Source of the DNA: Intestinimonas butyriciproducens
GTDB lineage: Bacteria > Bacillota > Clostridia > Oscillospirales > Butyricicoccaceae
Direction of reading: 5' to 3'
Length of the DNA stretch: 64,000 nt
NCBI RefSeq assembly: GCF_016901775.1
Contig: NZ_JACJKW010000004.1
Location: forward strand, 64,001 to 128,000
Each line of letters starts with the position of its first letter. Position 1 is the first letter of the stretch. Made by a program: the position numbers and the translations under genes. The notes under the pieces were generated by a model. It was given only the letters and a program-made list of their open reading frames with translations. It did no database searches and was not told the DNA's origin. Shown here piece by piece: positions 36,960 through 45,395 of this stretch.

Positions 36960-37652
36960 ATGAAAGAGATCCGAATTTATCCGAAACTGGAGTTGCTGAA
37001 CACCTGGGCCATTGACCGCACACGGTTCAGCCCGGACGCCACAAAGCCGCCGCTCTGCCTGCGCTGCGGCCAGCCGCTTGCCCCTGTCCTCGCCCAGAAT
37101 GCCCTCAGCCGGCACGCGGATGTCTACATCTGCGACGCCTGTGGAACAGACGAGGCCCTGTGCGATGCGATTGGCTTCCCAAAGCGGTTTATTCTCTGGG
37201 ATGCGGTGGAAAATCAGCGTCTGAAGGCGCCGGCGGATGATGACGCTTGGCTGCTTAAACCGCTCTGCTCATTCGATCAGATTTATCTGGATGCCACGGA
37301 AGACCAGATGGGCCGCAAATCCCCCAGGACGGAGCTTGCCTACTCCCGCTCCGATTATGATGGCCGGAAATGGTGGACAACCTGGTTCACGGTGTACGAG
37401 GAATTAAAAACGCCGGAGCGGGTCGCAGAGATCGACCAGTTTATGGATGCCCTGTTTGCCCTGCCGGAGATGGCCTCTCTGAACACCATGCGCCGGATGT
37501 GCCGGATCTACGCGGAGCCGACCGCTGATCCCACCGAATGCAACCTCTATTGTGATACCGAGCGGTTCCATGTGTGGCTGCGGCTCATTACCAGAAAGCG
37601 GGACTACAACCTGTATGTTCACTTCTATGTGAAAGAAAGCGAGGAAAAGTGA
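36960..37652 (+). CDS. Hypothetical protein with zinc ribbon
   Basis: A 230-residue protein with Cys pairs CLRCGQ (residues about 33-38) and CDACG (about 58-62) forming a zinc ribbon, then an alpha/beta domain with WWTTWFTVYEELK. GAAGGGAG precedes the ATG. It is the last plus-strand gene of the element body before a strong terminator. Unrecognised beyond the zinc motif. Confidence 0.65.
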   Translation: MKEIRIYPKLELLNTWAIDRTRFSPDATKPPLCLRCGQPLAPVLAQNALSRHADVYICDACGTDEALCDAIGFPKRFILWDAVENQRLKAPADDDAWLLKPLCSFDQIYLDATEDQMGRKSPRTELAYSRSDYDGRKWWTTWFTVYEELKTPERVAEIDQFMDALFALPEMASLNTMRRMCRIYAEPTADPTECNLYCDTERFHVWLRLITRKRDYNLYVHFYVKESEEK

Positions 37653-37692
37653 TAAGCAAATCATAGTGCGGCGTTGTGCCGCTCCGTACAGC

Positions 37693-37730
37693 AGCCGGGC
37701 CAAGGGGAAATCCCCTTGGCCCGGCTTTTT
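37693..37730 (+). terminator. Strong terminator at the end of the plus-strand gene block
   Basis: A perfect 15-base stem, AGCCGGGCCAAGGGG/CCCCTTGGCCCGGCT, with loop AAAT, followed by TTTT. A second, weaker hairpin for the convergent minus-strand genes lies at 37755-37785 (GGGCCG/CGGCCC). Confidence 0.92.
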
Positions 37731-37800
37731 GCCTGCATTTGCTGAAGTGCCATGCGGAAGGGCCGAGACTTTCCCGGCCCCTCCGCTTGACATTCCAACA

Positions 37801-37983
37801 CTAAACCTTGAACCGCTTGATGCAGGTCAGAAGCGTGATACACAATTCTTGGTACACGTCTTCATCGAAAACCCCATTGACGACCGCCTCCTTCATCAGA
37901 AGGGGCTGGTAGAGCGACAGAAGTTTCTCTTTCGCTTGCTGATCCTCCGCCTGTGCCCGGAGTAACAACTCCTTAAAATTCAT
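37801..37983 (-). CDS. Helix-turn-helix protein, Tn916 Orf8-like
   Basis: A 60-residue protein, MNFKELLLRAQAEDQQAKEK onward, matching the small HTH_16-type proteins paired with a sigma factor in Tn916-family elements. ATG 37983 has GAGGTGA five bases upstream; two codons upstream a second ATG is possible but poorly placed. The start lies 11 bases inside the sigma gene, indicating coupling. It is probably a regulator of excision and transfer. Confidence 0.78.
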   Translation of the reverse strand: MNFKELLLRAQAEDQQAKEKLLSLYQPLLMKEAVVNGVFDEDVYQELCITLLTCIKRFKV

Positions 37984-38380
37984 ACTCGTCACCTCGCAAT
38001 GCGTCTCTGATTTTGTGGATCACCCGGTAGTAAGCGGCGGTCACGCCCTTGTAAGTCAGGCCAAGCTCAGCGGCCAACTCGGTGAACGTCCGCTCGTCCA
38101 GAACATGAGCGTAGAAGATGTAGCGGTCCCGTTTCTCGATCTGGCGGAGGATCTGCTCCAACCCGATGGTATCAAACTGGGCGGGAGAATTGAAGTAGAC
38201 GTCCACCGTGATCAGGCCGGGGATGTCCTGCCAGGAGTCGTCAAAGCACTCGTGGTCGTAGACCTTGCTCCTCGCACGGAAGAGGTCCACTTTCTTTCGT
38301 TGGATGGAGGTCTTCAGATACCGGGTAAACTGATTTTGCAGGATATTAGATTCTCCTTTTCCGCTGTTCCAAAATTTCAC
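37973..38380 (-). CDS. Sigma-70 family factor, Tn916 Orf7-like (third of four)
   Basis: A 135-residue protein from GTG 38380, with GAGGAGG eight bases upstream. Region 2 remnants (QNQFTRYLKTSIQRKKVDL) and a region-4 HTH (FTELAAELGLTYKGVTAAYYR) are visible. Paired with the Orf8-like gene, as in Tn916 circuits that control recombinase and transfer genes. An 11-base inverted repeat lies just upstream. No integrase is seen in the window. Confidence 0.82.
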   Translation of the reverse strand: MKFWNSGKGESNILQNQFTRYLKTSIQRKKVDLFRARSKVYDHECFDDSWQDIPGLITVDVYFNSPAQFDTIGLEQILRQIEKRDRYIFYAHVLDERTFTELAAELGLTYKGVTAAYYRVIHKIRDALRGDEYEF

Positions 38381-38397
38381 GGCGGTTTCCTCCTCTG

Positions 38398-38425
38398 TAT
38401 CAAAGTTTATGGGAAAACTTTGATA
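38398..38425 (-). promoter_or_regulatory. Inverted repeat upstream of the sigma gene
   Basis: TATCAAAGTTT at 38398-38408 and AAACTTTGATA at 38415-38425 are perfect 11-base arms with a six-base centre, ending 18 bases before the GTG start. It could be a protein-binding operator or a leader hairpin. The remainder of the 38381-39036 gap holds the two minus-strand terminators, a possible 30-codon peptide and AT-rich sequence. Confidence 0.6.
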
Positions 38426-38756
38426 CCAGGGAGGTCCCCGGCATCTGAATGGTTGCCGGGCCGCAGAATACAGACAGCCGGTTTGACATCGGGACATCCA
38501 TGCCGACGGTTCTCTATACAGTGTGCCAAGAAATCCGCAAAATGGAGTGTTTCTGGCAGACAATAGCCCAAACTCTTGTGAAAGAGATCCATCATGCCAA
38601 TTCCAGCAATAGAGATTTTTGACGCAAAAGACTATGTGTGGTGGCGCAAATTGATAGCGGATTTTCTTGGCACGCATGGCCACAGCCATTTTGTGCCATC
38701 CTCCTTATCCTCTCTATGCGTCAGTGTATATACAGCGGTTTTTGCCGCTTTTTGTC

Positions 38757-38805
38757 GAAAAAATCAGGCGGGCTTACTCCGAGAGCCGGAGTAGGACCGC
38801 CTGAT
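38757..38805 (-). terminator. Minus-strand terminator at 38.8 kb
   Basis: ATCAGGCGG at 38763-38771 pairs with CCGCCTGAT at 38797-38805, with an inner ACTCC/GGAGT stem. On the minus strand it is followed by TTTTTT. It lies about 380 bases upstream of the sigma/HTH pair, so could attenuate a transcript entering that operon. Confidence 0.75.
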
Positions 38806-38856
38806 GTAAATTCTATCTGCTTTCACACGCCTGTGATGGATTTTACTATACCTCAT
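38764..38856 (-). CDS. Possible 30-residue basic leader peptide
   Basis: ATG 38856 on the minus strand has GGAGGAGGG seven bases upstream. The frame encodes MRYSKIHHRRVKADRI and a basic Ser/Arg-rich tail, ending inside the terminator stem at 38763-38805. The strong ribosome-binding site and overlap with the terminator fit a leader peptide, but the length gives little statistical support. Confidence 0.3.
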   Translation of the reverse strand: MRYSKIHHRRVKADRIYIRRSYSGSRSKPA

Positions 38857-38990
38857 ACAATCCCTCCTCCAATTTCGTTGTTATATTGTCAGAATGAGAA
38901 GGTAAATGCCGATAATTGTATTGTACGAGGTGAATATCACAAAGATTTAATAAATACTTTTATGATCTGAATAAATGGAAAACAAGTGGA

Positions 38991-39032
38991 ATAAAAACAA
39001 CGCAAGGACAAAGGAAAACCCGTTGTCCTGCG
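38991..39032 (-). terminator. Terminator after the winged-helix gene
   Basis: The minus strand folds CGCAGGACAA against TTGTCCTTGCG and continues GTTGTTTTTATT. It closes the minus-strand operon that ends at 39037. Confidence 0.75.
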
Positions 39033-39036
39033 CTGT

Positions 39037-39468
39037 TTATGGCCGTTTGGGAGGCTTATCCACCTTGTATCCCACTCCAAATACAGTTTTGATGTAAACC
39101 GGATGTTTTGGATCTGCCTCTATTTTCTGTCGTAGCCGGAAAATGGTGTTTTCCACGGTATTTGTCCCATAGGGATATATCTCGTCCCAGGCCGCCGCAT
39201 AAAGTTGTTCTCTGGTGTAGACGCAGCCAGGTGTCTTAGCCATACAGTAGAGCATGGCATATTCCCCGTGGTTGAGGCGGATTTCCTTTCCCGCCAGAAG
39301 GACTTGCCGGTAAGCGGGGCGGATTTCCAATTCGCCGAGGAACAGTACAGAGGGAGCAGGAGCAGCGATGTCGATGACCTCTGCCTTTTTCTCCTGAAGG
39401 GCATCCATGACGGCCTTGAACACGCTGCCGTCCGGGTCAGCGGCTCGGATAACGATAATTTCTTCCAT
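39037..39468 (-). CDS. Orphan OmpR/PhoB-type winged-helix protein without receiver domain
   Basis: A 143-residue protein. The C-terminal 95 residues form a trans_reg_C winged helix (YTREQLYAAAWDEIYPYGTN, TVENTIFRLRQKIE, GVGYKVDKP). The N-terminal 45 residues are not a phospho-receiver (no acidic pocket or Asp). ATG 39468 has GGGGGA upstream. It is separated from the DtxR gene by a terminator, so may be transcribed at lower level. It probably binds DNA constitutively. Confidence 0.75.
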   Translation of the reverse strand: MEEIIVIRAADPDGSVFKAVMDALQEKKAEVIDIAAPAPSVLFLGELEIRPAYRQVLLAGKEIRLNHGEYAMLYCMAKTPGCVYTREQLYAAAWDEIYPYGTNTVENTIFRLRQKIEADPKHPVYIKTVFGVGYKVDKPPKRP

Positions 39469-39490
39469 CGGATGCTTATCCCCCTTTACG

Positions 39491-39534
39491 CAAAAAGAGA
39501 GAGGCCGCAAGCACGGCCCCTCTCTTTTGCTGTG
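39491..39534 (-). terminator. Terminator between dtxR-like and winged-helix genes
   Basis: The minus strand reads AGAGAGGGGCCG, short loop, CGGCCTCTCT, then TTTTTG; a two-base bulge is present. Confidence 0.75.
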
Positions 39535-39535
39535 C

Positions 39536-39904
39536 TCAAGATTTTTGCTCAGACGCCGCTTTGAGGCGCTGAAAACTCTCGTCGCTGATGACATGCTCGA
39601 TTCGGCAGGCGTCCCGTTCCGCTGTTTCCGGGTCTACTCCGGCTTCGATCAGCCGGTCGGTAAAGAAGCGGTGCTTTTCATAGATCTGCTCCGCCACTTC
39701 TCGCCCCACATCGGTGAGATGCAGAAAATAGCCCTCGTCCATCGTAAGAAAGCCTCCGTCCCGCAGGGTCGCCACCGCATTGCAGACGCTGGGCTTTGTG
39801 ACCTCCAGGTGCCGGGCGACATCCACGGAGCGCACCATGCCCTTTTGCCTTTGGAGAACAAGGATAGCCTCCAGGTAATCTTCTCCCGACGCTCGGAGTT
39901 TCAA
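39536..39904 (-). CDS. DtxR/MntR-family metal-dependent repressor
   Basis: A 122-residue protein: an N-terminal winged helix (SVDVARHLEVTKPSVCNAVA) and a dimerization/metal domain with ERDACRIEHVIS. This is the short MntR-like architecture. It starts at TTG behind GGGGGA, 15 bases after the TetR stop. It sits in the same transcription unit as an MntP-like exporter, so manganese or iron sensing is likely; the exact metal cannot be deduced. Confidence 0.85.
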   Translation of the reverse strand: MKLRASGEDYLEAILVLQRQKGMVRSVDVARHLEVTKPSVCNAVATLRDGGFLTMDEGYFLHLTDVGREVAEQIYEKHRFFTDRLIEAGVDPETAERDACRIEHVISDESFQRLKAASEQKS

Positions 39905-39919
39905 GGTTTTCCCCCAATC

Positions 39920-40438
39920 TTAAAGAAGCATAAACTTATCCATTATCTGGATGCTTCTGTGCGCTGTTTCAAAATCGTAGTTGCAACGGATAATTTCTAA
40001 GAACCCAGCCAAATATGCTTTGGACAAGAAGAATGGCAGATGCGCTTGTCGAGATAGTTCCCCTCTACACTGTAATAATCGTTGATACAATGTTTCGGAT
40101 AGCATTGTGCGAAATTCAGCATAGAAGGGGGCATCCTTACATCGAACAATCGTCCTGAACACATCCCAGTAGGTATAGGTAAAGGTCAAGCATGGTTCAG
40201 GAATAATAGCATTGACATTTTCCTGGGGACATATCAGTTTTTCTAATAGTTCATTGGATGCTGGTTCAACAACAGCACGAAACAGTGCATCCTTGCTTGG
40301 AAAGCGATGATATAAAGCGCCGGTTGTCACTCCAGCCTGTCCGCAAATGTTCGCAAGGGAAGTGCCCTGATAGCCGTTTTGCAAAAAACCGTTTTTCGCA
40401 TACCTCAAAATTCTTATAGTGGTATCTTTATCTACCAT
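39920..40438 (-). CDS. TetR/AcrR-family regulator
   Basis: A 172-residue protein with a typical TetR N-terminal HTH (GYQGTSLANICGQAGVTTGA, LYHRFPSKDALF) and a helical ligand domain. ATG 40438 follows AAAGGA. It lies between mntP and the DtxR gene in a minus-strand operon, so may control the upstream ABC exporters or itself; its ligand is unknown. Confidence 0.85.
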   Translation of the reverse strand: MVDKDTTIRILRYAKNGFLQNGYQGTSLANICGQAGVTTGALYHRFPSKDALFRAVVEPASNELLEKLICPQENVNAIIPEPCLTFTYTYWDVFRTIVRCKDAPFYAEFRTMLSETLYQRLLQCRGELSRQAHLPFFLSKAYLAGFLEIIRCNYDFETAHRSIQIMDKFMLL

Positions 40439-40458
40439 TTTTTCAATGGTCCTTTCTC

Positions 40459-41007
40459 TTATCCAGTAACGAGGATTTTCACCCCGATTGCGATAAGAAT
40501 AAGTCCACCTATAATCCCTGCCTGCTTTTCCATGCGGTCGCCAAATATACTTCCGATTTTTACTCCCACACCGGAAAAAAGAAATGCAGTGCAGCCAATC
40601 AGCAAAACAGCCATCGCTACATTTACTTTCAATGCCGCAAATGTGATACCTACCGCAAATGCGTCAATGCTTGTTGCTATGGCAGCGGGGATCATTACCT
40701 TTGCGGCAATCGATGCAGAGTTCGATGTGGACGTTTCTTTTATTGTTTCTCTCAGCATATTCAAACCTATCAGAGTCAATAGAATGAAAGACAGAATACG
40801 AGAGATAGGCGCGATGTACTGAATTACGGTTTCCCCACATAAAAAGCCGAGAAGGGGCATAATTGACTGAAAGCCGCCAAAATACAGGCCGGTTACAATA
40901 CACGCTTTTTTACATTGTCCTTGAATAGTTAATCCTTTGCCTACAGAAACGGCAAAAGCATCCATCGCAAGACCAACTGCAATTAAAAGCATTTCTACTC
41001 CGTTCAA
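40459..41007 (-). CDS. mntP: MntP-like manganese efflux protein
   Basis: A 182-residue membrane protein with six predicted helices and the paired motifs AMDAFAVSVGKG (residues about 14-25) and SIDAFAVGI (about 112-120), which mark the MntP family and provide metal-binding aspartates. The TTG start at 41007 has AAGGAGGGG correctly spaced; an ATG five codons later is the alternative. It follows the ABC gene by 24 bases and precedes TetR/DtxR regulators, consistent with a metal-homeostasis operon. Confidence 0.88.
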   Translation of the reverse strand: MNGVEMLLIAVGLAMDAFAVSVGKGLTIQGQCKKACIVTGLYFGGFQSIMPLLGFLCGETVIQYIAPISRILSFILLTLIGLNMLRETIKETSTSNSASIAAKVMIPAAIATSIDAFAVGITFAALKVNVAMAVLLIGCTAFLFSGVGVKIGSIFGDRMEKQAGIIGGLILIAIGVKILVTG

Positions 41008-41031
41008 CTATGCCCCTCCTTCAGCTCCGAT

Positions 41032-42768
41032 TTACACAGCCCAGCCAAGGCTCTCCTGCTGAATATGGAACAGCTTATGATACAGACCGTTCTTCTTCAT
41101 CAGCTCATCGTGGGTTCCATGTTCTACCAGTCGGCCATTGTCAAGAACGAGGATCTGGTCCGCATCCACAACTGTACGGAGGCGGTGGGCAATCATAATA
41201 ACCGTCTTACCTTCCACCAGTTTGGCAATCGCCTTTTGAACCAGGACTTCATTCTCCGGGTCAAGGGATGCTGTTGCCTCGTCAAGCAGAATAATGGGAG
41301 CGTTTTTCAGCAAGGCGCGGGCGATGGAAATACGCTGGCGCTCACCACCGGAAAGCGTACTGCCATTTTCACCGAGGACCGTCTGATACCCGTCCGGCAT
41401 CTCCCGGACAAATTCATCACAATAGGCGGCTTTAGCAGCAGCAATCACCTGATCGTCTGTTGCGTTTGGATTGCCAAGACGGATATTGTTCATAACCGTA
41501 TCATTGAACAGGGTCACATCCTGGAACACGAAGGACATATAAGACATGAGGCTTTCCGGCTCCATACTCTTGATGTCTTTTCCGCCCACTGTGATCTTTC
41601 CCTGCTGGACATCCCAAAACCGGGCAATCAGTTTGGAAATCGTGCTTTTACCGGAACCGGACGGGCCAACGAGGGCAGTCACGCTTCCCTGGGGGATTTT
41701 GCAGGAAACATCTTTGATGACATCTTCCTGATTGTAGGCAAAGGTCACATGGGAAAGCTCAATATCGCAATTCGGGACCGTTTTCCCTTCACCGTCCATT
41801 GCAGGAGTGGTGAGCAGGGTACGCATACGGCTTGTGACCACATTCAAATTCAGCAACGAGGACAAATTTGCCAGGATTGACAGGATCGGGCCGTAAATCC
41901 GTGTTACCATCAACAGGAACATAAGCAGCGGAAGAAGTTCAATCTGCCCATTCGTCAAGAGGATAGCACCGACAAAGATTGTGATACCAACGCCTGCCTG
42001 CAAAATCATACTGGCACTGGACATGAACACACCGACAGCCATTTCTACCTTGATGGCGATTTTTTTCATGGCAAGCAGAGCCTTATCCAATGCACTGAAA
42101 TGAGAGCCGGACAGCCCGCAGGACTTGATGATCTTCATGCCTTCCAGGTATTCCTGTACCTGGTCAGAGGCAGCCAGCTTTGCGTCAACCTGCTTTTCAA
42201 ACAGTTTCTTTTGATGGTTCCGGCTGAGCCAGATAATGAGGAAGGCAATCGGAACCGTGATGAATACGCACAGAGCAAGCCGCCAGTCAAAGAAGGCCAG
42301 CAAGATGCAGGTCAGGGTCACCGTGATGCCGTTTGCAATCAGCGGAGGGATCGTGCTGCTGAGCAGGGACTCCATGCTGCTGCAATCTGCCATCATATTC
42401 GTGGTCAGTTCGGAAAGGTCCTTGGTGTTAAAGAAATTCATAGGGAGTTTCCGAAGATGCTCTGCAATCCGCAGCCGGGTCGTGTTTGACTCCTTATACG
42501 AGGCAATGTAGGTTTTGCGGTAATCATTTTTGGCGGCCAGAAATACCAGAATGGCCGAAACAATACCTGCGCCCCACAGCATCCAGATATGGTTCCACTG
42601 GATGGAGCCGCCACTGACAAATGGCGTCAGAATTTCACTGAAGATCATAACAGTTACACAGAACGGCAGAAGCATAGCGAGGTTCGTCAATGTGCAGGCG
42701 AAGATTGCTTTTTTCAGATCTGCGTAACCCTTGTCTGATAAAAAGAGAGCTTTTTGTAATCTGCTCAT
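41032..42768 (-). CDS. ABC exporter-fold ATPase/permease, subunit 2
   Basis: A 578-residue half-transporter: a six-helix ABC membrane domain (about 20-310) and a C-terminal ATPase with Walker A GPSGSGKS, signature LSGGERQR, Walker B ILLDEATAS and H-loop IAHRL. ATG 42768 overlaps the stop of the upstream partner and has AAAGGCGGTG before it. Paired with 42771-44585 it should form a heterodimer. Linked to an ECF transporter and an AraC regulator, the pair resembles YbtPQ/IrtAB-type siderophore import systems, although the sequence alone does not fix direction or substrate. Confidence 0.88.
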   Translation of the reverse strand: MSRLQKALFLSDKGYADLKKAIFACTLTNLAMLLPFCVTVMIFSEILTPFVSGGSIQWNHIWMLWGAGIVSAILVFLAAKNDYRKTYIASYKESNTTRLRIAEHLRKLPMNFFNTKDLSELTTNMMADCSSMESLLSSTIPPLIANGITVTLTCILLAFFDWRLALCVFITVPIAFLIIWLSRNHQKKLFEKQVDAKLAASDQVQEYLEGMKIIKSCGLSGSHFSALDKALLAMKKIAIKVEMAVGVFMSSASMILQAGVGITIFVGAILLTNGQIELLPLLMFLLMVTRIYGPILSILANLSSLLNLNVVTSRMRTLLTTPAMDGEGKTVPNCDIELSHVTFAYNQEDVIKDVSCKIPQGSVTALVGPSGSGKSTISKLIARFWDVQQGKITVGGKDIKSMEPESLMSYMSFVFQDVTLFNDTVMNNIRLGNPNATDDQVIAAAKAAYCDEFVREMPDGYQTVLGENGSTLSGGERQRISIARALLKNAPIILLDEATASLDPENEVLVQKAIAKLVEGKTVIMIAHRLRTVVDADQILVLDNGRLVEHGTHDELMKKNGLYHKLFHIQQESLGWAV

Positions 42769-42770
42769 AG

Positions 42771-44585
42771 TTACACCGCCTTTCCGCTGATTTTCCAGCC
42801 AATCGCTTCTGTATAGTGGTTCCACATCTGTGCATAGCGTCCGCCTGCGGCCACCAACTCGTCATGTTTTCCTTCTTCGACCAAGTGGCCTTTCTCCATG
42901 ACGATGATCTTATCCGCATTGCGGATCGTGGAGAGGCGGTGTGCAATGATGATAACTGTCTTACCCTGCATCAGCTTTTCAAAGGCTTTCTGGATCAGAT
43001 ATTCATTCTCCGGGTCGCTGAACGCCGTTGCCTCATCCAGCACAATGATAGGCGAGTCTTTAATAATGGCCCGCGCAATGGCAATTCGCTGGCGCTCGCC
43101 GCCAGAGAGATGGATGCCTTTGGAGCCGACCACCGTGTGATACCCGTTGGGCAGTTTGGAGATAAACTCGTGGCATTGAGCCGCTTTCGCCGCCGCGATC
43201 ACTTGTTCCTCACTGGCCGAAGGGTTGCCCATACGGATATTATCCAAGATGCTCTGCTTGAACAGGAAAATGTCCTGGAACACAAAGCTGACATGGCGCA
43301 TCAGGTCATCCTCCGCCATATCACGCACATCTACACCGCCGATGGTAATGCTGCCGGAAGATACATCCCAAAACCGGGAAATCAGATTGGCAATCGTACT
43401 CTTGCCACCACCGGACGGGCCAACAATAGCCGTGATTTGTCCCTGCTTCGAAACAAAGGAAACATCCTCCAGCGCCTTTTCGTGTGTATCTCCCGTGTAG
43501 GAAAAACTGACATTCTTGAAAGCAACATCATCATTGGCGGGCTTCTTGGGATGGTTCGTTTCCGGCATTTCGGGGATGTTCAGAATTTCATCCATCCGAG
43601 CCACATTCCCATCAATCTGCATGAACGACTCGGAGATATACATGATCTTGTTCAACACACCGGAAATTGCGGGTACAAAGAGCAGATAGAAAATGAAGGT
43701 CATGGCAAACCCAGCAAAATCATCCGACCTGGAGCCGATTAAAATTCCGACGGGTACAAGGATCAGATAAACATTATTGATGATTGTGGTGAAGGCGGGC
43801 ATACAGTTCTGCCAGCCCAGGGAAAATTTCAGGACCCACTCTGTATATCCGGTAATCGCTTCTTTGAGCTTTTTGAAAGAGGATGCCGTCTGGTTAAATG
43901 CCTTCACAACCGACATTCCACGAACATACTCCACAGAAGCGTTGTTCATTTCCTCCAGTGCTTTTTGATACTTGCCCATGTTCTCTTTCATCTCGCCGCT
44001 GCCAAATCCAATGAACTCAGCAACAAACGCCAGAACGATACCGACCAGAGAGGCAAGACCGAACCGCCAGTCAACGGCCAGCAGGATGATGACCATGACG
44101 ATGGGAGCCGTGACAGACGCCACAAAATCCGGGAACTGATGGGCAATAAACCCTTCCACACTCTCGATATTCTCATCCATGATTTTACGCAGGCGCCCGC
44201 TGCCGATGGTCAAATGATAGCCCAACGGAATTTTGGTGATATGGTCAGCGAACAAGACCTTCAGTTCGTACAGTGTGCCGAACGCCGCCATGTGAGAACT
44301 GAAAATAGCCAGAAAATATAACAGGATATTCGCCACGATCCCGGCGAGCGCCAGCCAGCCATAATTCATGACCATCCCCATATCCAACTGGTCAAGGTTC
44401 GGGAAAACACCGATAATTGAGCGGATCATAAAATAGACCGCTATGTACGGGATGAACGAAGCAATGGCCGCCAGTGACGAAAGAACCGCAGCTAAAAATA
44501 CAAGGCCCTTTCTGTCAGAAGCCAATTCCATGCATCGTGCCAAACCCGTCTTTGGTTTTGCCTGTTTCGACTTTGCGTTTGACAT
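42771..44585 (-). CDS. ABC exporter-fold ATPase/permease, subunit 1
   Basis: A 604-residue half-transporter with an N-terminal helix (KSKQAKPKTGLARCMELAS), a six-helix membrane domain and an ATPase with Walker A GPSGGGKS, signature LSGGERQR and Walker B IVLDEATAF. Its stop overlaps the next gene's start. The upstream region carries a promoter array matching that of the ECF operon. Substrate uncertain; a metallophore is inferred from context. Confidence 0.88.
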   Translation of the reverse strand: MSNAKSKQAKPKTGLARCMELASDRKGLVFLAAVLSSLAAIASFIPYIAVYFMIRSIIGVFPNLDQLDMGMVMNYGWLALAGIVANILLYFLAIFSSHMAAFGTLYELKVLFADHITKIPLGYHLTIGSGRLRKIMDENIESVEGFIAHQFPDFVASVTAPIVMVIILLAVDWRFGLASLVGIVLAFVAEFIGFGSGEMKENMGKYQKALEEMNNASVEYVRGMSVVKAFNQTASSFKKLKEAITGYTEWVLKFSLGWQNCMPAFTTIINNVYLILVPVGILIGSRSDDFAGFAMTFIFYLLFVPAISGVLNKIMYISESFMQIDGNVARMDEILNIPEMPETNHPKKPANDDVAFKNVSFSYTGDTHEKALEDVSFVSKQGQITAIVGPSGGGKSTIANLISRFWDVSSGSITIGGVDVRDMAEDDLMRHVSFVFQDIFLFKQSILDNIRMGNPSASEEQVIAAAKAAQCHEFISKLPNGYHTVVGSKGIHLSGGERQRIAIARAIIKDSPIIVLDEATAFSDPENEYLIQKAFEKLMQGKTVIIIAHRLSTIRNADKIIVMEKGHLVEEGKHDELVAAGGRYAQMWNHYTEAIGWKISGKAV

Positions 44586-44613
44586 AGCATGAACCCTCCT
44601 TAAAAAGTGAAAA

Positions 44614-44736
44614 TGGCGAGGTTAGGATTTGCTAACCTCGCCACTCATTTTATCAACCTTTGAAATTGCTTGCTACTCCATACCTCTGTTTTAGCGCCAA
44701 AAATAGCCCAAAGATACCAAGGAGTTAGTCGTAACT
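44614..44736 (-). promoter_or_regulatory. Regulated promoter/leader of the ABC pair
   Basis: On the minus strand there are four blocks in order. AGTTACGACTAACT (44736-44723) comes first, then GGGCTATTTTT (44709-44699), ten bases, CAGAGGTATGGAGTAG (44688-44673), 18 bases and GATAAAATGAG (44654-44644). A perfect 12-base hairpin, TGGCGAGGTTAG/CTAACCTCGCCA (44643-44614), follows. The last three blocks and the hairpin type repeat, with identical spacing, upstream of the ECF operon. The third block probably contains the -10 and the hairpin is in the leader. Confidence 0.72.
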
Positions 44737-44745
44737 ATATCGTCA

Positions 44746-45363
44746 TTAGACAATGCCTGCCTTCTGGAAGTGCTTTTTGAACACACCTTTTGCAATCAAA
44801 GCGCCGATAATGCCTGCAACGAAGGTCACAACAGCAATGATGACTACCATTGTTCCATTCATAAAGCTATGTAGCTCCGTCAGATACTCGGCACTCACGC
44901 CGTTAGAGGTGGACATATCATCCACATAGCCGGTCATGATGACCATAGGAAGATAGGTTCCCAGCGCAAAGAACATCATATATACGGAATAGCCAATGGT
45001 ATTCAGCCAGAAGCTCTTGTAGTGGCCGATACGGGCCAGAAGCTCCGCAATTACGGCACCGGCAATAAAACCGACGGCAACCGCCCAGCCTGCGCCAATC
45101 AGGAACTCAATTAGGCCGATCACCACACCGCTCAACAGAACGCTCCCGGCCTTTGGCACTTTAGCGCGCATCAGCATATAGATAATGCCTCCAGGAATTG
45201 CAGCAATGGCGCTCCCAAACGCGAAGGTCACCACGGTAGCTGCGGAGGCAAAGATGCACACCATTACCACAGCAAAGAATAACACCGTAAAAATGCCCAG
45301 CGTGATAAAGTCCTTTGCTTTCATTTTGTCGGATGCCCCGACAGGTTTTGCTTGTTCACTCAT
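44746..45363 (-). CDS. ECF transporter S component, MptD/Trep_Strep-like
   Basis: A 205-residue integral membrane protein with about six helices (for example FITLGIFTVLFFAVVMVCIF and VVIIAVVTFVAGIIGALIA). The substrate-binding S subunit of an energy-coupling-factor transporter, encoded next to its A and T components. This subfamily is commonly associated with AraC regulators and ABC exporter-fold pairs; substrate unknown, presumably a metal complex or cofactor. GAAAGGGG precedes the ATG. Confidence 0.82.
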   Translation of the reverse strand: MSEQAKPVGASDKMKAKDFITLGIFTVLFFAVVMVCIFASAATVVTFAFGSAIAAIPGGIIYMLMRAKVPKAGSVLLSGVVIGLIEFLIGAGWAVAVGFIAGAVIAELLARIGHYKSFWLNTIGYSVYMMFFALGTYLPMVIMTGYVDDMSTSNGVSAEYLTELHSFMNGTMVVIIAVVTFVAGIIGALIAKGVFKKHFQKAGIV

Positions 45364-45395
45364 ACAGATAGCCCCTTTCTATATTTTGTATATAA

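Noticed and set aside
38407-38595. 62-codon minus-strand frame before the sigma gene
   Set aside because: No ribosome-binding site and no plausible domain; it overlaps the inverted repeat.
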